64,000 bases of DNA from Achromobacter spanius (GCF_002812705.1 NZ_CP025030.1:2170001-2234000); one strand, 5' to 3'; shown: positions 42,730-51,554, counted from the first letter of the stretch. Program-made: numbers and translations. The notes: generated by a model from the letters alone, not told the origin.

Positions 42730-43977
42730 CTACGGCTTGGGCGGAGGCCTGCGCGGCGGCAGAACGCCTTGCTCCCGCAAGCTTGCGATGCGGGTGTCGT
42801 CGAGGCCGGCCTCCCGGAGGACCTCGTCCGTGTGCTGCGCAAAAGCGGGCGGCAGGCGGCCCACGCGCGGGGGCGCCTCGGCCAGGCGCGTGGCGGGGCC
42901 GATGCCGTGGTAGCCGTCGCGATCAATACGCATGCCGCGATGCGCCGTATGCGCCTGCTCGAAAGCCTCGGGCACGCTATTGACCGGGCCCACCGGCACA
43001 CCCAGCCGCATCAGGTCATGGCAGACCGCCTCGCGCGCGCGATCGCGCAGCGCCCCTTCGATGGCCTCGCGCAAGGCGTCGCGGTGTTGCAGGCGTTGGC
43101 GGTTGGACGTGTAGCGCTCGTCCTCCAGCAACGGCGCCAAGCCGATGTACTCGCAAAATTTTTTGAACTGGCGGTCGTTCACCACGCCCAGGAAGATGTC
43201 GCCATCGCGGCAGGCAAAGCGGTCGTACGGCGCGATGTTGGGATGCGCGCTGCCCATCAGCCCGGGCGTGCGTTGCGTGTGCATCCAGTTGGCGGCGTGC
43301 GGCACCAGCAGGCTGAGCGCGGTGTCGAACAAGGTCACGTCCACGCGCTGGCCCTGGCCCGTCCGCGCGCGGTGGTATAGCGCCAGCAGAATGCCCGACT
43401 GCGCGGTGTATCCCGTCAGGTGGTCGACGATGGGAATGCCGATGCGGGTGGGGCCGCTGGCCGCGTCGCCGTTGACGCTCATCAGCCCGCACATGGCTTG
43501 CAGGATGGCGTCGTAGCCGGGCAGGCCGCCCAGCGGACCGTCTTCGCCAAAGCCCGAGATGGCGCAGTAAATCAGTTGCGGAAAGCGCGGCTTCAAATCG
43601 GCTTCGTAGTCCAGCCCCCACTTGGCCATCGTGCCGGGGATGAAGTTCTCGACCAGCACGTCGGCCTGTTCCAGCAAGCGCAGCAACACCTCGCGGCCAC
43701 CTGGCAAGGACAGATCCAGCCCGATGGCGCGCTTGCCCCGGTTCACCGCCGTGAAGTAGGCGGCGTCGCCGTCCGCATTGACGGGCGGGCCCAAGGCGCG
43801 CGTTTCATCGCCGGCGGGCGGCTCGACCTTGATGACGCTGGCGCCCTGATCAGACAGCATCTGGGTGCATAGCGGCCCGGCCAGCACCCGGGACAGATCA
43901 ATCACCCGTATGCCGTCAAGCGCGCCGGCGGCGCGGGCAGGCGGGGCGTGTGCAGCGTGCTCCGATGAACCAGACAT
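42730..43977 (-). CDS. Type III CoA-transferase (CaiB/BaiF family)
   Basis: The product of about 415 residues opens its core with LDGIRVIDLSRVLAGPLCTQ and continues VNRGKRAIGLDLSLPGGREV. PGYDAILQAMCGLMSVNG holds the catalytic Asp that forms the acyl anhydride. GIPIVDHLTGYTAQSGIL follows. Two adjacent ATG codons lie at 43980 and 43977; GAGG stands six bases before the second, so I use 43977, though an upstream ATG at 43998 is also possible. It transfers CoA from an acyl-CoA donor to the imported acid in the cytoplasm. Operon: CoA ligase, MaoC-like, this gene, receptor. Confidence 0.88.
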   Translation of the reverse strand: MSGSSEHAAHAPPARAAGALDGIRVIDLSRVLAGPLCTQMLSDQGASVIKVEPPAGDETRALGPPVNADGDAAYFTAVNRGKRAIGLDLSLPGGREVLLRLLEQADVLVENFIPGTMAKWGLDYEADLKPRFPQLIYCAISGFGEDGPLGGLPGYDAILQAMCGLMSVNGDAASGPTRIGIPIVDHLTGYTAQSGILLALYHRARTGQGQRVDVTLFDTALSLLVPHAANWMHTQRTPGLMGSAHPNIAPYDRFACRDGDIFLGVVNDRQFKKFCEYIGLAPLLEDERYTSNRQRLQHRDALREAIEGALRDRAREAVCHDLMRLGVPVGPVNSVPEAFEQAHTAHRGMRIDRDGYHGIGPATRLAEAPPRVGRLPPAFAQHTDEVLREAGLDDTRIASLREQGVLPPRRPPPKP

Positions 43978-44130
43978 CATTGACCTCGTTGTGGTCATGT
44001 CCAACGCACGGGCGGTGATCCGCCAGCGCGCGATCATGGCAAGCAGCGGCGGCCGGTCAGCCGTCGGGAATCAGGCTGCGGGGGCGTTCGATGCGTTCGA
44101 TGCATGCGATGCGCCCACGCAACCCACGCG

Positions 44131-45276
44131 TCATCCGCGGGTGGGCAATTCAACCACGCCCGTGCCCAGTACGGACAGCTCGTCGTCCTGGTTGCGCGCT
44201 TCCTGTTCGATTTCAACCAGATGCCGGCCGTCTTCCACGTACTTGCGCGTGACGCGGCCCTTGAAGAACAGCATGTCGCCTTCCGGGTTGTGGCGGCGGA
44301 TCTTGCACATGGACTTGCGCAGGAAGCCGGCGTCGCCCATCCAGTTGGTAAGGTGGTGCGTCAGCCACGAATTGCGTTCGGGACCGTAATCGTAGGCGCC
44401 CGGCGCGCCCACCTCCAACGCGAATTCCTCTTCCCAGTGCACGCGCTCGGGCACATCGGGAATGCCGAATCGGTTGGTGATGCCCACGCCCGGGTGCGCG
44501 TCGATCAGTTGCCAGGCCAGCTTGTTGGCGCGGATGTACAGGCCGCCCCAGCCCTGCGCGTAGGCGATGAATCCCGTCACCGTCATCGGCCCCTTGAACA
44601 TCACGGGCAGTTCCTCGCCTTCCTTCACGTCTTCCCAATAGCGGGGCGTGGCGCCGCGCACTTCTTCCTGGGCATAGAGCTTGTAGGCTTCCTTGATTTC
44701 CTCGGGGCTGTAGCGGCGCGGTTCGCGGGCGCGCACTTCCTTGTACTTGCTGCCTTGTTCGCGGGCGTGGTCGCGTTCGGTGCGAAAGCACCAGCTATCG
44801 GCCTCGGCCACCTTGTCGCCGTCCTGGTTGAAGAAGTCCACGTGGTAGATCTGCTGGATCGCGCGGCCCGCGAAGCGGGTCTGATGCTCGATCAGGTCCT
44901 TCAAGTGCGCTTCGGTGGAGATCACATCGTTGCGCTTGACGGTCTTGTGCCAGGTCCAGTCGGCGCCCGACCACATGGCGTGCACGCCGGGCAAGCCACC
45001 TACGTAGCCCGACACGATGCGGCTGGTGGAAAACAGAAAGCTGGGCAGGGCGACGATGCCGCCATGCTGTGTCTTGGCGGCGTACTCGGGGTCGGACCAC
45101 AGGGGGTTGTCATCACCGATGCCGTGGGCGTAGTGGCGGATGTTGTCGCGCGTGGCCTCGTAGCACCACGGTTCGGCGGTGGCGCCGATTTTTACGCCGA
45201 TGCGCGCGCGCAGTTCGTCCAGACCGCGTTCGGTGATGGTCGGGAAACTACGTTCAGTTTTGGTCTTGGTCAACAT
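44131..45276 (-). CDS. MaoC-like double-hotdog dehydratase/hydratase
   Basis: The 381-residue protein has an N-terminal FAS1-like hotdog (residues 1-160, with DDNPLWSDPEYAAKTQHGGI) and a C-terminal MaoC-type hotdog (about 200-375). The DNPLWxDP pattern is the MaoC N-terminal domain signature. The hydratase dyad Asp...His is visible in the first domain as GDDNPLW. The protein should hydrate or dehydrate a beta-hydroxyacyl/enoyl-CoA made by the neighbouring ligase or transferase. It is 18 bases downstream of the CoA ligase gene. Confidence 0.82.
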   Translation of the reverse strand: MLTKTKTERSFPTITERGLDELRARIGVKIGATAEPWCYEATRDNIRHYAHGIGDDNPLWSDPEYAAKTQHGGIVALPSFLFSTSRIVSGYVGGLPGVHAMWSGADWTWHKTVKRNDVISTEAHLKDLIEHQTRFAGRAIQQIYHVDFFNQDGDKVAEADSWCFRTERDHAREQGSKYKEVRAREPRRYSPEEIKEAYKLYAQEEVRGATPRYWEDVKEGEELPVMFKGPMTVTGFIAYAQGWGGLYIRANKLAWQLIDAHPGVGITNRFGIPDVPERVHWEEEFALEVGAPGAYDYGPERNSWLTHHLTNWMGDAGFLRKSMCKIRRHNPEGDMLFFKGRVTRKYVEDGRHLVEIEQEARNQDDELSVLGTGVVELPTRG

Positions 45277-45294
45277 GATGTCTCCTGGGATGGG

Positions 45295-46890
45295 TCAGAC
45301 GTGCGCGGCGGGCGCGGCTTTCGGGGTGTCGGTGGTTGATGCGGCAGCATTGGCAAGCTCTTGCTCGCGTAGTTTTCGGCGATGGATCTTGCCGGCCGGG
45401 GTCTTGGGCAGTTCAGGCACGAACACCACCTGACGCGGGTACTCGTGCTGGGCCAGTTGGCTGCGCACGGTGTTCTGGATTTCTTCCACGAAGGCGTCGT
45501 CGCCCGGGCGGGCCGACACCACAAAGGCTTTGACGACCTGGCCGCGCAAGGCGTCGGGCACGCCGATGGCGGCGGCTTCGGTCACGTCGCGATGCTTCAG
45601 GATGGCGTCTTCGATTTCGACGGCGCTCATCGTCCAGCCGGCCGAGATGATGACGTCGTCGGCGCGGCCGCCATGCCAGAAGTAGCCGTCTTCGTCGATG
45701 CGGCCCAGGTCCTTGGTGGCGACCCAGGCGTCGCGACGCCACAATTTCAGTTCGCCCGTCACGCCGGGCGGGCAGGGCGCGCCGCTGGCGTCCTGCACTT
45801 CCACGCGCAAGCCCGGCACGGGTTTGCCCAGCGAGCCCGGCTTGACCAGGAAGTCGGACGCGCCCGGATAGTTCACCAGGCACACGCCGATTTCCGTGGT
45901 GCCGTACATGCTGCACACCGGGCGTCCGAAGGTGGCCTCGACAAAGGCGGACGTTTCGCCGTCGATGGGCTCGCCGGTGAAGGACAGCTTGTCGAGCTGG
46001 TAGCGGTAGCGGCCGGCCGCGCCGGAGTTGCGCATCATCCGGTAGTGCGTGGCCGCGGCCGAGATGTTGTTGAAGCCGTGCTCTTGCAATGCTTGCAGCA
46101 GGCGTTCGGCGTTGAACTTGCCGGCGTAGGCGCCGATGGTCACGCCCAGCGCCAAGGGGGCAAGCGTGCCGTGCCACAAGCCATGGCCCCAGGCCGGCGA
46201 CGACGGGCACATGTAGCGGTCGCCCGGCCGCACGCCGGTGCCGTACAGCGCCGCCAGCATCAGCGTGACCAGCGCGCGGTGCGTGTGCTTCACGGCGTCC
46301 GGCAGTTCGCGGGTGGTGCCGGACGTGTATTGATAGATGGCCAGGTCGTCTGCCAGGGTGTTGCAGGCGTAGTGCGCGGGATAGGGGGCCAGCGCGGCGA
46401 TGAAGCCGTCGTCCGCGATGACGACGCGCATGTCGTCGGCGGCCGCCACCATGGGCGCCTTTTCCGCGTTGGTGACCAGCATGCGGGGCTTGCAGTCCTG
46501 CACGCGCAACCGGATGCCATCAGGGCCGAACAGGGTGAACAGGGGCACGGCGATCGCGCCCATTTTCATGGCCCCGAACATCGCCACGTAGAACGCCAGC
46601 GAGGGCTCCAGCATCACGGCCACGCGGTCGCCGGGGCGTATGCCCTGATCCACCAGATAGTGCGCGAACCGCGAGGATGCCTCTGCAATCTGCTGGAAGC
46701 TGAAGGTTTCATCGCCCCCCGTCGCCCGTACCAGGATGATCGCGGGCTGGTCCTTGCCCGCGTGCCGGTCGATGCATTCGTGCGCGATGTTCATGCGTTC
46801 ACGATTGCCGTCGAACAGCTCCCAAAGTTTGTCCGGGGAGCAGAGCGCCTGGGCGTCTGCGTAGGAAGTGGTCTGCGTCAACGTCGTCAT
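45295..46890 (-). CDS. AMP-dependent acyl-CoA ligase (acetyl-CoA synthetase family)
   Basis: The 531-residue protein has the phosphate-binding loop YQYTSGTTRELPDAVKHTHR, SMYGTTEIGVCLVNYPGA as the adenine region, TKDLGRIDEDGYFWHGGRAD and the C-terminal catalytic Lys in TPAGKIHRRKLREQ. This is the ANL superfamily, closest in pattern to acyl-CoA synthetases of aromatic or medium-chain acids. It is the first gene of the operon and starts divergently from iclR. The promoter gap contains a 16-base palindrome. Confidence 0.9.
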   Translation of the reverse strand: MTTLTQTTSYADAQALCSPDKLWELFDGNRERMNIAHECIDRHAGKDQPAIILVRATGGDETFSFQQIAEASSRFAHYLVDQGIRPGDRVAVMLEPSLAFYVAMFGAMKMGAIAVPLFTLFGPDGIRLRVQDCKPRMLVTNAEKAPMVAAADDMRVVIADDGFIAALAPYPAHYACNTLADDLAIYQYTSGTTRELPDAVKHTHRALVTLMLAALYGTGVRPGDRYMCPSSPAWGHGLWHGTLAPLALGVTIGAYAGKFNAERLLQALQEHGFNNISAAATHYRMMRNSGAAGRYRYQLDKLSFTGEPIDGETSAFVEATFGRPVCSMYGTTEIGVCLVNYPGASDFLVKPGSLGKPVPGLRVEVQDASGAPCPPGVTGELKLWRRDAWVATKDLGRIDEDGYFWHGGRADDVIISAGWTMSAVEIEDAILKHRDVTEAAAIGVPDALRGQVVKAFVVSARPGDDAFVEEIQNTVRSQLAQHEYPRQVVFVPELPKTPAGKIHRRKLREQELANAAASTTDTPKAAPAAHV

Positions 46891-46969
46891 GTCGTCGTAC
46901 CTGTGTGGGTCGGCAAGCGGTTGAACAGACTATGCGCGTCGACTTTTAAATTGTCAATAACGTCTATTG

Positions 46970-46985
46970 ATTGTATATATACAAT
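46970..46985. promoter_or_regulatory. Perfect 16-bp AT-rich palindrome between CoA-ligase and IclR genes
   Basis: ATTGTATATATACAAT lies in the 169-base divergent promoter. A second AT-rich element, AAATTGTCAATAACG, lies 20 bases to its left. The palindrome is a good candidate for the IclR operator that controls both directions. Confidence 0.6.
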
Positions 46986-47059
46986 TTAACGTCGGGTTCG
47001 GGGTCACCGGCCAAAGCGCGCCCAAGGTATGCTTGCCGCAATAAAAATCGGAGAGCCAG

Positions 47060-47860
47060 ATGAGTGAAGCCAGTTCCCAGGAATCCGCTGCCGGCACGGG
47101 CCCGCGCGTGCGCGCCGTGCCGGCGGTGACGCGGTCGATCGCCATCCTGCGATTGCTGGGCCGTGGCGGCGAAGCCATGACCCTGAAGACGATCTCGCAG
47201 GAACTCGGCATGGTGACCAGCACCTGCCTGCACATTCTTCGTGTGCTGGTGGAAGAGGGTTTGGTGAAAGTCGATGCCGGCACCAAGCGCTACAGCCTGG
47301 GCGTGGGCATGCTGACGCTGGCGCGCAGCGTGATAGAAAGCAGTCCGTTTCCTGCGTTGGTGCAGCCCGTGCTGGACAAGCTTTCCAGCGCCGCGAATGT
47401 CACCGCGATCGGCGTGGAAGTGGCGGGCAGCGAACACATGGTGGTGCTGGCGCTGTCGCGTTCCACCGCGCCGTTCCGCTTGCATGTGGACGTGGGCAGC
47501 CGCTTTCCCGCGCTGATCAGCGCGACGGGCCGCTTGGTCGCCGCGTTTTCCGAGCTCTCGGACAAAGAACTGGAACGCCGCTTCAAGGCCCTGCGCTGGG
47601 ATCAGGCGCCCGACTACGCCGCATGGAAAGCCGACGTGGACGCCGTGCGCCGCGACGGCTACAGCCTGGACCGCAACCACTACATCAACGGCGTCGTCGT
47701 GATTGCGGTGCCGGTGTTGAACAGCCACAACCGGATGACGCATTCCTTGGTGGCCGCCGGGCTGGCCGAGCAATTGGACGACGCCCGCGCGCATGCATTG
47801 GCCAAGGACCTGCAAGCCGAAGCGCACACGCTATCGCAACTGTTGTCCACCCGGAGCTGA
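47060..47860 (+). CDS. IclR-family transcriptional regulator
   Basis: The 266-residue protein has the N-terminal winged helix RSIAILRLLGRGGEAMTLKT with ISQELGMVTSTCLHILRVLV. The C-terminal IclR effector domain is at about residues 90-255 (DVGSRFPALISATGRLVAAF). A GGAGAG ribosome site precedes ATG 47060. It is divergent from the CoA-ligase operon, which it likely regulates, and is followed five bases later by a thioesterase gene. Confidence 0.9.
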   Translation: MSEASSQESAAGTGPRVRAVPAVTRSIAILRLLGRGGEAMTLKTISQELGMVTSTCLHILRVLVEEGLVKVDAGTKRYSLGVGMLTLARSVIESSPFPALVQPVLDKLSSAANVTAIGVEVAGSEHMVVLALSRSTAPFRLHVDVGSRFPALISATGRLVAAFSELSDKELERRFKALRWDQAPDYAAWKADVDAVRRDGYSLDRNHYINGVVVIAVPVLNSHNRMTHSLVAAGLAEQLDDARAHALAKDLQAEAHTLSQLLSTRS

Positions 47861-47864
47861 ACCC

Positions 47865-48329
47865 ATGCCGCCACCCGTCACCGCCGAATCACTTGCCGCC
47901 GAGGGTTGGCATTGCAAGACGCTGCCCGGATTTGCGGGGTTGATCGGGCCGTTGTGGGTGCGCAAGGAAGGGGTGTTCAACGAGGGGGTACGCAAGGAAG
48001 CGCAAGCCTGGGCGTACGGATTATTGGCGACCGCCGATCACCTGAACCCCGCCGGCCTGGTGCACGGCGGCCTCTTGACCGCACTGCTGGACCACGGCCT
48101 GAGCGCCATCGCCTGGCAAGCCCTGGACCGCCGCCCGTGCGTCACCGTGCAACTGGACACGCATTTCCTGGCGCCGGCCCGCGCCGGCCAGTTCCTGGAA
48201 GTGCGCGGGCAGTTGCTGCGCGCCACGTCCAGCCTGGTGTTCATGCGCGGGGAGTTGAGCGTCGCGGGGAATGTGGTCGCGACGGGGGCGGCGGTGTTGA
48301 AGGTGCTGGCCGCAGCGTCAGATCATTGA
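47865..48329 (+). CDS. PaaI-like hotdog thioesterase
   Basis: The 154-residue protein has the hotdog signature LNPAGLVHGGLLTALLDHGL, including the HGG and catalytic Asp, then TVQLDTHFLAPARAGQFLEV. It starts at ATG 47865, five bases after the iclR stop; a longer frame would overlap iclR. It should hydrolyse a dead-end acyl-CoA of the neighbouring pathway. Its stop overlaps the end of a small opposite-strand membrane gene by 12 bases. Confidence 0.85.
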   Translation: MPPPVTAESLAAEGWHCKTLPGFAGLIGPLWVRKEGVFNEGVRKEAQAWAYGLLATADHLNPAGLVHGGLLTALLDHGLSAIAWQALDRRPCVTVQLDTHFLAPARAGQFLEVRGQLLRATSSLVFMRGELSVAGNVVATGAAVLKVLAAASDH

Positions 48330-48440
48330 CTTTCCGCTTTGCTTCGCCGCGCTGATATCCTTCCACAGCGTCACGCACAAGATCGCCAGAATGGCCGCGG
48401 ATATCGCCGGCCAGATCAGAAAATAGGCGGTCAACCACAT
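48318..48440 (-). CDS. 40-residue membrane protein, putative small subunit of the SSS symporter
   Basis: The minus strand reads MWLTAYFLIWPAISAAILAI, LCVTLWKDISAAKQSGKSMI, then TGA. One hydrophobic helix (about residues 4-26) is followed by a basic tail. GGAG lies six bases before the ATG. The IWPAISA segment is shared with very small proteins encoded right behind sodium:solute symporters in this bacterial group, recalled as putative transporter small subunits. It begins 30 bases after the symporter stop. It overlaps the end of the thioesterase gene on the other strand. Confidence 0.7.
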   Translation of the reverse strand: MWLTAYFLIWPAISAAILAILCVTLWKDISAAKQSGKSMI

Positions 48441-48470
48441 ATCAATCTCCTTGTTGTTGAGGCAGTTGCA

Positions 48471-50159
48471 TCATTGCGCGGCGTCGGGGGCGAGCGTTGA
48501 GGACGGCGTTTTCAACATGACCTCCTGCTCGTGATGAAACGACGTCACGCGGTCTGCCAGCAGCGTGAAATCAAAGCGCTCGTGGTTGCGCAGGCTGAGC
48601 GCCACGCACACGATGGCGCTGGCGCCATAGGCAGTCAGGGACGCCAGCAGCACGATGTAGTCGCGCAAGTTGCCGATGAAGGCGGGCAGCATGACGACGA
48701 TACCAATCGTGCCCACGGCAATCGCGGCCGTGCGGCCAAAAAAGCCGAACGTCATCAGGCCCAACACCACCCCGCCGCCCACGGCCGCGCAGATTTCAAA
48801 GAACACCGCGATCACGCCCGTCATGGGCAGCAGCTCAAAGCGCGCGATCGTGAACAGCGCCACGGCGGACAGCACCGAGCAGACGAATGCGCGGTTGTTG
48901 ACGCGGTCCCAGTAAAAGCTGACGATCACCGGAAAGACGATGGCGCCCCACAACGCGCCCACGAACACCAGCATGACCAGGATGTCCAGGCGCAGGCTTG
49001 CAAAGATCACGCCAATCATCGTGGCGATGATCATGGTGGCGCGGCCCCACCACAGCATGCGGCGCGGGTCCGGGCGGCCGCGCGCCAGGTTCTTGGCGTA
49101 GACGTCGGTCATGACGATTGCCGACAGCGCAGCCAGATCGGAATCGGCGGTGGACGACAGCGAGCCCACCACCAGCAGGAAGAACAGCGCGATGCCAAAC
49201 GGAGGCAGGTAGGTCGACGCCATCTGCGGAATGATGTTGTTCATGTCGCCGTTGGCGGGTTCAAGCCCCACGAACAACGCCAACAGGCCCAGCATGCCAA
49301 GCCCGATCACCACTGCGCCATACCCGATGGTGGCCGTCAGAAACGTGGGCTTGATCAAGTCTTCCCGTACGGCAAATAGCCGTTGCGCGATGGTCTGGTT
49401 GCCGATGGCATAGGCCAGCACCGCCACGAAGTAGGGCGCGCCTTGTTCCAGGATGGCTTTCGTGGAATAGAAGTCGGCCTGATCGCTGCTCAAGCGCCAC
49501 ATGTTGGCTTGCAGCAAGTCTGGCCCGCCGGCGTTGAAGAAGATCAGCGGGATGATGATGACGGCGGCGATGATCATCGCCGCCAGTTGCGCGAAGTCGG
49601 TCATGATGGATGTGCGAAAGCCCGACCACAGCGTGTAGGACAGCACGCCCAGCCCGGCGATCAGCACGCCCTGGATGAACGTAAGCGGGCTCAGTATCGA
49701 CACCAGCGCGCCCGCCGCTGTGAAGTTCACCATCAGGCTGATGCAGCTGCCCACAATGTTCGACACCGCCATGATCATCTGGCTGGACGTGCCGTGGCGC
49801 GCATGGATCACCTCAGCCAGTGTGTGCGCCTTGGGCGCCAGTTGTCTGAAGCGTTTGCCAAAGGGGTAGATGAACAGAATCATCAAGGCGCCCCAGAAGC
49901 CGTAATGCAGCGGGCCCGACAAGCCGTACTTGAATCCCGACGTGGCGCTGGCGTAGAAGGATGCCGCCCAGATCCAGGTGGCGATCATGCTGGCGGCCGA
50001 CAGGCCGAAACCGACTGCGTTGTTGGACACCATGAAGCCATCGACGTTCTCGTTTTTTTCGCCGATGAACAGCGACATGAGGAACGTGGCGCCGTAGAAG
50101 CCGGCCAGCAACAAAATGGCCGTGGTGGCCGATAACTGGAAGAAAACACTCTCTTGCAT
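48471..50159 (-). CDS. Sodium:solute symporter (SSS family)
   Basis: The 562-residue protein has about thirteen helices. It shows the SSS motifs MVSNNAVGFGLSAASMIATW, FGKRFRQLAPKAHTLAEVIH, NFTAAGALVSILSPLTFIQG (sodium-site region) and VVGSLSSTADSDLAALSAIV, which is the typical sodium-binding SSTADS motif. I start at the ATG at 50159 after AAGGACC; the upstream in-frame extension is not membrane-like. The substrate may be a carboxylate, urea or amino acid. A 540-base structured region precedes it. Confidence 0.9.
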   Translation of the reverse strand: MQESVFFQLSATTAILLLAGFYGATFLMSLFIGEKNENVDGFMVSNNAVGFGLSAASMIATWIWAASFYASATSGFKYGLSGPLHYGFWGALMILFIYPFGKRFRQLAPKAHTLAEVIHARHGTSSQMIMAVSNIVGSCISLMVNFTAAGALVSILSPLTFIQGVLIAGLGVLSYTLWSGFRTSIMTDFAQLAAMIIAAVIIIPLIFFNAGGPDLLQANMWRLSSDQADFYSTKAILEQGAPYFVAVLAYAIGNQTIAQRLFAVREDLIKPTFLTATIGYGAVVIGLGMLGLLALFVGLEPANGDMNNIIPQMASTYLPPFGIALFFLLVVGSLSSTADSDLAALSAIVMTDVYAKNLARGRPDPRRMLWWGRATMIIATMIGVIFASLRLDILVMLVFVGALWGAIVFPVIVSFYWDRVNNRAFVCSVLSAVALFTIARFELLPMTGVIAVFFEICAAVGGGVVLGLMTFGFFGRTAAIAVGTIGIVVMLPAFIGNLRDYIVLLASLTAYGASAIVCVALSLRNHERFDFTLLADRVTSFHHEQEVMLKTPSSTLAPDAAQ

Positions 50160-50703
50160 CTTGTAGGTCCTTGCTCGTGGACGGCCAGGCACCAAACACC
50201 ATTGATCACGAGCGCGGGGGTTGTACGTTTCGCGCGCGCGATCACGTGCCTGCCCGCCCGGGCAGGGGATGGCAGCCCGGGGTGGACAAGACACAAGACA
50301 CACCATGATGGTGTCTTGCTGCGGCATAGGGCCGGCGCATCATGGAAACGAAGACGTCGTTCGAGCGCGTAGTCAGAACGCGTGATTCGACGCCATAGCT
50401 CGAAGCCCTAGATGCAGGCGCAGCTCAATGCGGTGAGCAATGGTCCTGCTGGGTAAGCAGGTTTTTGTTCCGCAGCCGCCGGTATAAGCCTGGCGGCTGG
50501 GTGGTGGTGTTTCGGCGCTGGCGCCGGGCCGCTGTGCGCGGCCGTGTGACGGGTGCCCTGGGATGACGATGCATCGTCAGAGTCCGGTGATGAGTAACAA
50601 CAGCCCAGGAGTATAGGGATAGACGAGGGCGGCGTCTACCCTTGAGGCCTAAAAAACCCGGTAAAAATGGGGGTTGCGAGCGTTTGCTCGCAGTTGTGAT
50701 GCA
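50160..50703. other. Gene-free interval with several stem-loops
   Basis: No coding region is supported here. From 50445 on there are many hairpins. They are CCTGCT/AGCAGG followed by five T (50445-50466), CAGCCGCC/GGCGGCTG (50473-50499), GGCGC/GCGCC (50514-50525), GGCCGC/GCGGCC (50527-50543), the 16-base perfect palindrome TGACGATGCATCGTCA (50564-50579) enclosed by CCTGGG/CCCAGG (50557-50609), and AGGG-A-TAGACG/CGTCTACCCT (50615-50642). I see no match to a known RNA. The left part, 50160-50440, shows nothing but the symporter promoter region. Confidence 0.5.
50662..50692 (-). terminator. Hairpin terminator after yhaV
   Basis: TGCGAGC and GCTCGCA (50675-50692) pair around GTTT, 12 bases beyond the yhaV stop. 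On the minus strand the stem is followed by ACCCCCATTTTTACC, giving a short T-run. It probably ends the prlF-yhaV message. Confidence 0.55.
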
Positions 50704-51177
50704 TCAATTTTCAGCGGGAATTGAGGCTGCCGCCAATAGCGCCGCCCAGTCGTCGGGCGGGTTTCCGTTGCTCAACATTTTCGTGAACGCCCGATACGCG
50801 TCATCGTCATGCCCATAGGCGCGTTTGGTGTTCTCGTCGTTCACCCAGGCAAAGACAATCACTTTGCTGGCAGCGTGGTAACGGAAAAACAAGCGGTATT
50901 GTTGAAAAAATTTGGCGCGGAACCAGTGCTTATGGTGCGCGCCCAGTGTGCCGCCTTGCCGGTATTCTGGCCGGCTGGGATCTTCGGGGATGATCTCGAA
51001 TGCCAGCTTCGTGATGGCCGCGAGACGCTTGGCGGCATTGCGTTTTGTATAACCGTCAGGATCTTTGGCGCGCTGCGCGGCCACTTGGCTGGCTAGCTGT
51101 TCCAGTTGTTGGCGAAACAGAGGGTGCAGGTAAATCGTCCAGCCATGGATGCTGACCGCGCCTGCTTTTGTGCTCAT
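50704..51177 (-). CDS. yhaV: YhaV-family type II toxin (ribonuclease)
   Basis: The 157-residue protein shows the YhaV pattern: HGWTIYLHPLFRQQLEQLAS, RPEYRQGGTLGAHHKHWFRA, KFFQQYRLFFRYHAASKVIV and FAWVNDENTKRAYGHDDDAY. It is a RelE-fold mRNA interferase with conserved Arg, Tyr and His residues of the active site. Its start overlaps the antitoxin stop as ATGA, so toxin translation depends on the antitoxin. Length matches E. coli YhaV (154). Confidence 0.93.
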   Translation of the reverse strand: MSTKAGAVSIHGWTIYLHPLFRQQLEQLASQVAAQRAKDPDGYTKRNAAKRLAAITKLAFEIIPEDPSRPEYRQGGTLGAHHKHWFRAKFFQQYRLFFRYHAASKVIVFAWVNDENTKRAYGHDDDAYRAFTKMLSNGNPPDDWAALLAAASIPAEN

Positions 51178-51506
51178 TCGTCTGCCTCGGACAGCGGTGC
51201 ATTCAGATCCAGCTCACCCACCTTCGAAGCCAGGTCGCGCAAGGAATCCGCCAAGCTGGCGGGAAGGGCTTGCAGGCGATCAGGGTGCGCAGTGATGTCT
51301 TGCGCAAGAAAGGTCAGGAAGGCAGAGATGGCCGGATCGTCGTCGTTCGACGTGTCGGCACGCGTCAAAAGGACTTCCCCGCCCGGCCGGATGCTGTAGT
51401 GAAGCTTGTCGCGTTTGCTGAGCCCGAGCGCTTTGCGCACGGTATCGGGAATGGTGGTTTGGTAGCGGTCAGTCAGGGTCGATTCAATTTCCAGGGTCGC
51501 AGGCAT
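51174..51506 (-). CDS. prlF: PrlF antitoxin, AbrB-type DNA-binding protein
   Basis: The 110-residue protein has an N-terminal AbrB/MazE swapped-hairpin domain, LEIESTLTDRYQTTIPDTVR followed by KALGLSKRDKLHYSI. The C-terminal acidic region ends NAPLSEADE. It neutralises YhaV and represses its own operon. The start codon at 51506 lies 29 bases from a perfect 20-bp palindrome, the obvious operator. Confidence 0.93.
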   Translation of the reverse strand: MPATLEIESTLTDRYQTTIPDTVRKALGLSKRDKLHYSIRPGGEVLLTRADTSNDDDPAISAFLTFLAQDITAHPDRLQALPASLADSLRDLASKVGELDLNAPLSEADE

Positions 51507-51534
51507 GGCGGTCTCCTAATCGGAATGTTGAAAT

Positions 51535-51554
51535 GGTAATGCAATTGCATTACC
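51535..51554. promoter_or_regulatory. prlF-yhaV operator, perfect 20-bp palindrome
   Basis: GGTAATGCAATTGCATTACC is a perfect 20-base palindrome centred about 39 bases upstream of the prlF start. AbrB-type antitoxins bind such dyads. It is placed to overlap the promoter. Confidence 0.8.

Noticed and set aside
50160..50703. Known structured RNA (6S RNA, tmRNA, RNase P RNA or a cobalamin/TPP riboswitch)
   Set aside because: None of their conserved sequence blocks is present; the region is listed only as an unexplained structured interval.
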